A stretch of DNA of 64,000 bases from assembly GCF_000210295.1 (NCBI RefSeq), contig NC_026743.1:682001-746000 (forward strand). Reading direction: 5' to 3'. Source of the stretch: Trypanosoma brucei gambiense DAL972. Lineage: Eukaryota > Euglenozoa > Kinetoplastea > Trypanosomatida > Trypanosomatidae. The position numbers were made by a program, and so were the translations under genes. The first letter of the stretch is position 1; every line of letters starts with the position of its first letter. Shown here piece by piece: positions 1 through 9,400 of this stretch. The notes under the pieces are model-generated. The model made no database searches, was not told the origin of the DNA, and saw nothing but the letters and a program-made list of their open reading frames with translations.

Positions 1-2
1 CC

Positions 3-1634
3 TTCCAGATCTGCGTCCAACGCTTGTGCCAGGTGAAGAACACGCCACAACGGGTGGAGTTGTACGGCTTCGTTACACAGTGCCTTGAAATAGGAGAGAA
101 AATGATGCAGCAGCAGGGAAATTTTGTGGGTGGAGTTAGCGAAAAAGGTACCGAAGTAAGCTGCTGGAGCCTATTGGCTGAAGCGTTGGACGAGCAGATG
201 ACTCCTGTTCGTCCTTGGCAACGGCGCCTGAACGCCCTGACTGCGCTTGAGGCACTCTTGCTAGCACGTGGTGACGACCCCATGACATCACCGATGCGTC
301 GTGATGTAGCAGATTACTTTTGTAAAAATCCCCAAGGTGTAGAGCGGAATGTTTCGGTTGTGCAAGCGACGTTACGAGAGCAGGCGCGCCGTCTTGTGGA
401 ACTTCTTTGTCTTCCAGCAGTGATCTCAAACTCTTCGGTGACCGGCGACTTAGTTACAATCTCTACTGCTGGCATCCCAGTGGTACCGAAGGAAGATCAA
501 CTTGTGAAAGGTGTGTTCGACAACTTTAAAGGATCATCATCACCCGAGAGTTTAGTAGGCGGAATGGAACATGTAGTTAGCACTGAAAATGTAACAACTT
601 CACGTGGGCTGGATGTGACCGGCATGACATTGAGGGGTGCTCGTCACCGTTCCAGTAACCGTACAACACTCAGGAGGCGAGCACCGGTGCTTGAGGCACG
701 GAGAGGTGACATTGATGGTAAAGGTGTTTTCAGCGGTGACAGAGGACCATCTGAAATAAGTAGAAGTGCTGGTTGTGGTGGTGCTTCAACAGACGCCTTT
801 CCTGCCGGAACAGACGTGGATCTGTGCCCGTTCCACTATGTTGATGGGAAGTTACGCGATGGGGGAGCAACACGTGACAAGTTTTTTACGGAGCAGGGCG
901 CTTCCCCACCTATTGGCAACAGTGTGTTAGATGAGCTTTTTGGGGGAACAACAATGTGTTCCACGGTTTGCCAAGCTCCTTCCGGATGTGCACTTCCCGC
1001 CGGTGGTACTAGTCTTTGGGGAGGTGGAACTGAAATAAATGGCTTTGGCCCTTTTTCGAAAACCAGCGGTACTTCGGGCGACAGAACGACACTTCCGACT
1101 GCAACGTCGCAACAACAACTGAGGTCGTCACAGTCCTGGGCTTGCTTTGAACCGGCAAAGCAGACTATTGATTCTGACGGGGACGGTCGTACGCCAAAAA
1201 CAGCGAGCTTTGTTTCTCCTGAAGTTTTCACTGGAACGATCGCCCATGCAGTCGCAACATCAGGTTCATCCCATCAAATAGCTCAACCGCAGCACCTGAT
1301 GGAGTGGCTCACGGGCAACCCACAGGGAAGCCACAGCCCTGCAGGAGTTTCCCAGTTTCAAGCGCCGCAAGCTCAGCAGCAGCATCTAATGCATCTAATC
1401 TCACAACCCCAACAATTGCAACCTGCGGACCGAATCAGCAGTGAGGTCGATGGCTTAACCCCCACTGTCACTGTCGATCACTGCCCCAACACTACAACCG
1501 TGCACACACATTCACACTTTATGATGGGTGAGGTGCCCGACTCTGCCAATGCCGTGAGAGAAACGCTCCTTAAGTTGCAGGCAGATATGAAAGCCAGTAT
1601 ATCTGCAGCGAAATTAAAGTACCAAAGTGAATGA
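3..1634 (+). CDS. 5'-truncated gene; possible tepsin-like VHS/ENTH-fold protein
   Basis: The reading frame is open from the left edge and has no ATG near its start, so the gene begins outside the window and about 543 codons are visible. The first ~140 residues are helical and regular, with a segment reading PWQRRLNALTALEALLLAR. This resembles the VHS/ENTH-like superhelix of tepsin, the AP-4 coat accessory protein. The rest is low complexity, rich in Ser, Gly, Thr and Gln, and ends in a short charged helix. A short LDELFGGTTM motif near residue 305 recalls the LFxG-type AP-4 appendage-binding peptide but matches it only loosely. If the assignment is right, the protein would act at trans-Golgi transport vesicles. 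The missing N-terminus and the low-complexity tail leave the identity tentative; a kinetoplastid-specific protein is the alternative. Confidence 0.6.
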   Translation, partial: FQICVQRLCQVKNTPQRVELYGFVTQCLEIGEKMMQQQGNFVGGVSEKGTEVSCWSLLAEALDEQMTPVRPWQRRLNALTALEALLLARGDDPMTSPMRRDVADYFCKNPQGVERNVSVVQATLREQARRLVELLCLPAVISNSSVTGDLVTISTAGIPVVPKEDQLVKGVFDNFKGSSSPESLVGGMEHVVSTENVTTSRGLDVTGMTLRGARHRSSNRTTLRRRAPVLEARRGDIDGKGVFSGDRGPSEISRSAGCGGASTDAFPAGTDVDLCPFHYVDGKLRDGGATRDKFFTEQGASPPIGNSVLDELFGGTTMCSTVCQAPSGCALPAGGTSLWGGGTEINGFGPFSKTSGTSGDRTTLPTATSQQQLRSSQSWACFEPAKQTIDSDGDGRTPKTASFVSPEVFTGTIAHAVATSGSSHQIAQPQHLMEWLTGNPQGSHSPAGVSQFQAPQAQQQHLMHLISQPQQLQPADRISSEVDGLTPTVTVDHCPNTTTVHTHSHFMMGEVPDSANAVRETLLKLQADMKASISAAKLKYQSE

Positions 1635-3011
1635 AATCACTTGATGAAATAAAGGATATCAACCATATTGTGACGGCCCAGCAAGAGAAGTGAGTGAAGA
1701 GGTTGGGCCGATAATGAAGTTTCATATCGTAAGTACAAAAGGCTTTAAAAATCAGTTCATGCTGAAAGTATCGTGCGTTCATACCTACATTCAACCTGAA
1801 AAATGTTTTAAAACTATACGACCGTAAGTACAAGAGGTGCGTCACACTTTTCTCATGCGTAGTTTCATTCGTTTGTTTTAGTATTGTTTTCGATCAAATC
1901 GCCCTCGTTCATTCTTTATTTTGCTTATTTTTTTTCTTTGATTGTACAAAAAGTCCTTACTTCCTGTCACCACCTACTTTTGTTTTTTAATATTGTCTCT
2001 CGTTGGCAACCTAAATGTCGATTGAAGGGCGGGATTATATCCTCTTACGCGAACGTTCGTCACCACCTGCAACGGCAACCGCTATCACCACTTGCTCGGC
2101 ATTTACATATTTTGGGGAAAGATAGAACAGCTCAACAAATGAGGAATTATTTTATGGGGAATGCAGAAGCGAGTTAAATTCGGACATGGCAGAGAATGAA
2201 CAAAGGGTGGCTTCTTGTTTCTTTTTCTTTTGCTTGTTTGTTTGTTCGTTCGTGTAAGTTTACGTCTTGGCATCTGTTTGAAGAGAGGAGAAAATGATCG
2301 AAGCAAATAACATCTCTCTGTCAACATGTCCCCCTTATTTTATTTTTCCTTACAAAACTTTATCTGCCGTTGTTTGCCCATACGTGTTTATTTTCGCTTT
2401 AGTCTCTTCTCCATTTATTACGTCTCAGTTACTGCGCTTTACGTGTTCATTAATGACTTTCATCACATACATTTGCTGTTGAATTGCACCGTTTGCAACG
2501 GGATGTACCGCCTCTACCATTTCTTTATACTTTAAATCCCTTTTTCTTATTATTATTTTTCTGTTTTTTCATTTACCTTATAATAACCATCGCCGTCAAG
2601 GTGTAAATATACGTACGTCTACGCAACCGTTTTAAAGGGGAGGGGCGTCGTGTAGCGGTTAACGGTCCCCAAGGCTAAACGGGCGTGCGTGTGTACCGTC
2701 TATTCGCCTTTTCTTATTTTTTTTTTAAGAACAAAAAAATACACGTCATTAGAAGCCTCATATTTTTACAGGTTACCAAGTGCTGACACTCAATTCAAGG
2801 TGTGTGAAAGGAAAGGATAAGTTAGGAGGAATAGGCGAATAAAAACTCACGAGGTCGTGAAAAAGTAAAGACAAGAATCAAAAAAAAAAAAGAACAGGGA
2901 AACGAGGCAAGCTCATTGGGAGGGGAGAGCGTGTTCGTGATTGCTCTTGTCCACAGCCGCGACGTCGCACTTTTTCAGTAAATCAACGGAACAATATTCT
3001 CCTTAAAAGGT

Positions 3012-3036
3012 ACCCTTTCTTCCCACATTACTTGCA
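3012..3036 (+). promoter_or_regulatory. candidate spliced-leader acceptor for the channel gene
   Basis: A pyrimidine-rich run at 3012-3024 is followed by TTGCAG, with AG at 3035-3036, about 434 nt before the channel ATG. The AG at 2728-2729 after a long T-run is an alternative. This is inferred from the usual trypanosome arrangement, without transcript data. Confidence 0.35.
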
Positions 3037-3304
3037 GAGGGAGAGAGACAGCCGTGAGTGAGAATAAATAAAAGGGGAATAAAGAACTAACAACCCCAAC
3101 TCCGGCGACCCGCGAGCTAAAAAAGGAATAGAATCAGTTGTTGTTTTTTTTTTTCGTTTGGAAATAACTCCAAGGGAGAATAGCTCCTAGGAAAGAACAA
3201 AATACAGTGAAAAGGAAAGAGGATAATTTAAGCAAAAAAAAAAAGGGAGAAAGTAGGGAATAAAAACAGGAGGCATAGGGTGGCTTCGCCTGGTTTTTGT
3301 TTAG

Positions 3305-3307
<3 letters not shown>

Positions 3308-3339
<32 letters not shown>
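3308..3339 (+). repeat. (GT)n dinucleotide microsatellite
   Basis: An uninterrupted run of about 16 GT units lies in the presumed 5'UTR/spacer of the channel gene. Such tracts are length-variable and useful as strain markers. Confidence 0.9.
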
Positions 3340-3341
<2 letters not shown>

Positions 3342-3470
3342 GTGCCCAGGAAAGCACACAAATAGATTAGACTACAGGGAGGGTGGGGGACCCAAAGAAA
3401 GGGGAGTGTACAAAATCAAGAAGGGGACGCAATTTGAGACAAAAACAGTTGTATACAGGTACAGAACCCC

Positions 3471-6400
3471 ATGGCTGAGCCGCCACCACCGCAACCACTA
3501 CGTAAGGGTTTTTTTCGTGCTGATCCCCATGGCCTGCGGCCACCAGAGAGCCCTCGTGATGCTGAGGAGCCTGAAAACCATGACATTGTTGAGGATCCTC
3601 CACTCCCAGCCAGTCGGAACTTGCCGCCTCCACGCTTGCGACCCATGGGTGGCGGACCACCATTGGCAGGGGAGGAAGCAGCGGCAACTTCACATTCAAA
3701 CAACCGGCCATCACCCGGGGAGGTCCCACCGCTGCCGCGACCGGGGACTACGACTGCAGTCACATCGGCGCAATATAATAGTCTGACTCCTCGGCAAGAA
3801 CTTTTCAGTAGCCCACAAACAGCTGTCGAGGAAAATATTCCAGCTGGGTACGATAATCAAATGAACGTGACATCCAATGACTTTTCTCATTCACAAGATA
3901 CAGGGATAAAAAGAATCGGAGATGGTGCAACAGGCTCATCGGCGAAAACACGTTCCACGATTGCACATGCGCCAAGCGGTCGATTTTCTGAGGTAGTGCA
4001 GGAGCGACCCCCTATCGAATCTGTGGAGCAGCTATGTCAGCTCCAGACTCTAGCTCATCCAGTGGAGCGCTTTTTTGTTGAGTATCAACCCATGGCAACG
4101 CGTGGTTGCCGCAGTACCCAAGTACCCGTTGAGGAGGACGAAGCGCTGTTCAATCATCTCGCGGAGTACACGGATGATGATTCTTTCTTTTCATCTGGTA
4201 GTGCTGTTCTTGAAGAAGACACACGTCGGCTCCAGAACGATCCGTTACGGGGCCGCGCTATTCGTTCTGTGTTCGAGACGCTCTCACTGCGCTCCCTCAC
4301 AAAGGGTCGAATACCTTACGAATTGGAGGATCAGGAGCGCAGCAGTGCTCCCTGGTTGAAGCAAGTTCATCAACGGGCGATTGCACTTCATCATTCGTCA
4401 TTCTTTATATTTCCTGCAGGTATGAAAGCTCGTGTGATTGCGTACAACATTCTACACCACTGGTTGACTGAAATGTTGCTTATGTTAATCATCTTGGTAT
4501 ATTCCATGATGACAGCGGCCTGGTCCCGCGACACATGGCCCACATTGGAGAAACCGTCCTTCATGTTCTTCGCTGATGTTTTCTTCCTGTGTATCTACGC
4601 AATCGAATTTGTCGCACGGCTTTTTACTTCGGGCGCTGTTTCGCACTCCCGGGCATACTTTCGGTCGCCATGGCACTGTCTCGACGCCGCAGTGCTTTTG
4701 CTGATGATATTGAACTGCACAAACCTCCAATCGATGTGGAATTTTTCGGCATTCCGTCTCATTCGTGTTTTGAAGTCGAGCACATACGTGCCTATTCCAA
4801 TTAACATGAAGCTGCTGGCGAAGTCGCTTCTGCGTTCAACGTCCAATGTGGTGAAGGTGTCCACTATCCTTTTTTATGTGCTGTTGTTCTTCTCGCTCGT
4901 GGGCCTTCAGCTCTTCTCGGGAGTGCTCCAATACCGCTGTGTTAGTCCAACCACGAAAAATGTAACAAATCAGTTGTGCCGCTTTAACCACAGTGAAAAA
5001 AATGAAAGTTATTACCACGGAGCTACGTGCCCCTCACCCCACTTATGCGTTGCCGACACATACGGAAATCCCCACCACGGCTACCGCAGCTTTGACAGCG
5101 TGGGACACTCATTTTTATCGGCTTTCCAGATAATGACGTTTCAGGGCTGGACAAGCCTGCTGCAAGAGACATCAGATACTACATCAGTAGCAGCTATTCT
5201 GTACTTTTTTTTGGCGATCCTGATCTGTGCGTGGATTATCCCTAGCTTATATTTGGGAGTCTTTATTGAAAAAATCGAGAAAACGAGACGATTGTTTGTA
5301 CAGAAACAACTGCAGCTATTTGACGGTATGCTACTGGAGCAGCGGCAACGATTGAATGAGGCAATTAAGCTTCGTGATTTTGTCGAACGCGATGAAAGTG
5401 GAAAATTACGCCGACATCCAATCGAACTCATCCGGTCTGCTTCACGGAGGATTCAGAGGTCGAAACTCTCGAACAGCCAAACAAGCATCGCAACTGAGTC
5501 AGAGTCGGGAGAACCCGCGGTCGTGGTGAAAAAACCCATTGGGGACACAACAAAAGGTCGATCTCGCTGGACAGACGAGCAGCGTGTTCAACTCCACCTT
5601 TCGCTCACACGACAACGTGATATTGCCAGTGGGGGTGAACGCAGACGACGTGTGGTGATCAAAAATGATGGTGAGATAAGCGGGGGAACTGCTGGCCTCC
5701 ATTCGCAACGGAAGGGATCGGAGTCAATAGGGGAGCGGGCGATGATGGTGACGGGTGATTTTGCGCTTGGAGGCCGCGTTGGCGTGGTCCAGCACCATCC
5801 GCTCACTCACACTATTGGTGCAGCTCACGGCACGGACCTTCCCCTGGCAGTTCGTCTAGATAACGAGGAAGAACAGTTGAGGTTCCTCAAAGATTATCAA
5901 AACCCGATAGACAATGACATAATGAGGCGGACTAACACTTTCGAGGACACAAACGGAAACTTACATCCCTCCTTCGTGCTCACCTCAACGCAGCGAAGGG
6001 GTGGAAGCTTCGATGAGGCATCCAACACAATTCGAACAACCACGGAAGCTGCTGGTGTCATTCCAAGCCGTCACTCAGCCACACTGAATGGTCATAATAC
6101 TAGTAGGATGGACTCCAACGGGAGTTTAGATGAACCGACATCAAAGACCCAAACCGTATCGAAACGCGGGTCCCCAATGCCGCGTTTGTCCTCCGGTCAG
6201 GTACCCGAAGTTATTATCCACGACCCCGAAGGCGGTGACTTCCGATTCGCTGAAACGCGTTCACAGAAGTGGGGAATTGTACGTAATATCTTGCACATGT
6301 TCACCGAAGGGTATCCTCGCATTATTACGCAGTATATCCGTGAACATCGTCGGATGCAGCGACGGTTTGGTCTCACACCCCTCAATTACGTGAATAAGTA

Positions 6401-9400
6401 CGAAGATGACGTGCTTCGGAAACTGCGGCAGCGGCGTGTGCTTCAAGTAAAGGAACCAGGTGCACCGTCACAAACTTCGCGCGCAAGCGGTGACGAGGAA
6501 CTTGTCGAAGTGAATGGAAATAAGGTTATCCTAACCGACAGCGACGATATTGGAGACCTGTCACCGATTCAAATGGCTACCAATATTGTTAGAAATGTAC
6601 CTGTAACGCCTTTCGGTGCCGTGATGCTGGTTATTGTCATCGTCAACGGCATTTTCAACGCAACGCGGTATTTTCAGCAACCAGAATATTGGGAAACTGC
6701 CCTTTTCGTCCTTGGTATTATTTTTACGTCATTTTTCGTGCTGGAGATTGTTGTCCGTGTCATAGGACTCGGGCTCGTTTCATTTTTACTGGATTTCAAC
6801 AATCTGTTGGATGTTACTGTTACAATTCTCGGGTTCGTGGAGCTCGCCTACGCACGGTCAAACGTCGTTACAGTGCTAAACTGGGTGAGGCTTCTGCGCC
6901 TATTTCGCACTTTGCCATTTGCACCTATGCGGCGGGTGTCACGAGTGCTGTTACTGGGTTTCGCAGACATGTTGTATGCGTTGTTCTTCTTCAGTATCTA
7001 CATGTTTATGTGGATTCTCATCGGCATGAGTTTCTTCGGCGGTCCCAATGGCATGGTGGATCATACGTTCCAGGATTACTACACGCGTGGAAATTTTGAC
7101 ACATTTTCTGGTGCTTCATTTGCTGTGTCGCAGGCATTCTCATATACTCGTGAGGAATGGGTGTACCTGACGTGGAACGGCATGCAATCTCGTGGTGAGT
7201 ACACCGTTCTTTATTTCATGGCCGTCGTCGGTGTGGCTTTTATTGCCCGCTACTTCTTCGTCGCCGTATTCGCGTGGGCATGGCAGAGCGAGGAAGAGGA
7301 GGAAGAAAACTACGCAGCAATCGCTAAAGGTGGTTCAGGTGGCCGACGGGAAGTTACCCGACTGCATTGGTTTGACTTTACTGTGTGGCGCTCGTTCAAG
7401 CACATACATGGAGGGTTCGAGAGGCGAGATGTTGCACCGGATGAAGTGTTTCATTTGAACGAAGATATGCGCAAACAACTTCGCATTGCGGAAGCAAAGG
7501 AACGGTTCACCAAGGAGGCCCTCGCGCAGACCGACTTGGCCATGAGTCAACGCCGGATGGGGTCTCCGATGGCCAGCCCTTCTGCAACCATGGGATATAA
7601 TACAGACGGCTGCGCACCGGCGGCGCAGGTTGGCACAGCTCCTAGATATGTTAACGTTGGTGGGCAACTGCAGCGTCACATAAACCCATCAGTTGACTTT
7701 GTTGATGCGCAGGTTCCACCCCTTAACGCGCCCATATCCCAGTTTCAAGCTGAGAATGCGCAACTCCGGTTCGCCCGTCGCTATAGCACCGTCCCCGCCT
7801 CGGTGTACACTCCTGTAATACAAGATGATGGTATTGATAGACCATCCCCTTCAGCCCGTTCAAGCCCGTCGGATGCGGGGGAGCGGAGCGGGGAGCTTGG
7901 TGGGGAAAGTCAGCAAAATGGCCAAGAGGAGGGAGACGGTCAATATTCTCCGAGGGGGGTGTCCCCTAATGGAACGGGAGGGAGAGCGACTTCGACGGGC
8001 CTGCAACGAAAATCAAGTGTCCTTGGGCGTTTTCCCAGGTTGGGGTACGATCGAGCTGCAGGTAAGAAAGACGGAGGGTCAAGAAGTGTAAGCGCCTCCG
8101 CCATGCAACAGACGGGTGACGGTAACGAGTTGAGGGGAGACTACGTTAACGAGGGAGAGGCCAACGGTGGCAGCATGGTGTACGAACACATTCTGTACCC
8201 TGGGCCGCGGTTACGCTACAAACACGTAATGCGAAACCAATACGTGCGGGTGTTTGAGCGTTGTTTAGATTGTAATACCTATCAACAGATGCCCTTGCGG
8301 GCCCCGCCGAATGTCCAACAACGAACACCGGAAGAATTACATGCTGAACACTGTCACATGGCTGCTGTGCGGAGTTCGCGTCAACTGGTATTGAATGCCA
8401 TAATGGGTTATGTTCGCTTGCAGAAAGATATTAATCAACCACCGACGCGTGATGCAGTTGAAACGGTACTTGGACAAGCTTGGAGTTGTGGAATGTTGCT
8501 GTTCGAAACAATCGAGTATCTCTCCTGTAGTGATATAGAGCAGCGGGAGTATCGAACGTGGGATCGCACACTGGAGGCGTTGCAATTGCAACAATGGTTG
8601 ATAGGTCTGCATGTGGGCGAAGAACAAGTTGGTCGTGCAACCCTAGCCTACACATTGGCCCACCGAAAGAGGGAGAAACTCGCCGTGGAACACAAGTCGT
8701 TTGAGCTTTCGTGGCGTCAGCGTTCTTTCTTTTTCATATCTCCTTCGAACCCAGTGCGTCGTTTGTCAACGAGAATTATACAGTCACGATGGTTCGACAT
8801 TTTTATTCTCACTGTTATATTCATTGCGTCATTTTGCCTATGTTTCCACATTCCCGGAAAGGCTAACGACCCAGAAACGGGTTTCGTGGTGCTACGTGCC
8901 TTTGACGGAATCTTCACCTGTATATTTTTGGTGGAGATGATAATGAAGTGGATCAGCATGGGTGTAATTCTCTTCAGACCGGAGGCATACTTCTGGCACT
9001 GGTGGAACGTTTTTGATTTCGTTATTGTCATTGTGTCGCTGATCGGATTGGCAGACCAACACAGCGCCCTCCGCTCCATCAAGGTTTTGCGTTGTTTTCG
9101 GATACTTATCCCTATGCGGGTGTCCAACTTCAATAGAAGTCTTTCCAAGATCTCGTCAGCCTTACTTGATTGTCTGCCGACAGTAGCGAACATTCTTCTG
9201 CTGTTTTTTATCAATTACTTTGTGTGGGCTGTGCTGGCAGTACGGCTTCTAAATGGCCTCACCCACTCTTGCAGTGATCCGTCCTTCGTCGACATTACGG
9301 CCTGCGAAGACGCCAAACATGAATGGTTGCCCAAAGTGCGTAATTTTGACTCTTTCTTCCAAAGTTTGCTGACAATGATAGAGGTCAGCGTGGGGTCGAA

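Larger units (their letters stand above)
1635..3470 (+). other. intergenic spacer (3'UTR / 5'UTR), no gene seen
   Basis: This 1.8-kb stretch holds only short ORFs of skewed composition. It contains T-rich runs around 1917-1990 and 2530-2570, a pyrimidine run ending in AG at 2729, an A-run near 2880, and a (GT)n tract at 3308-3339. It most likely carries the 3'UTR of the upstream gene, the processing signals, and the 5'UTR of the channel gene. Confidence 0.6.

Noticed and set aside
2641..2700. tRNA-like A-box text (GTAGCGGTTAAC) in the first spacer
   Set aside because: No B-box, no anticodon arm and no acceptor-stem pairing could be found nearby.
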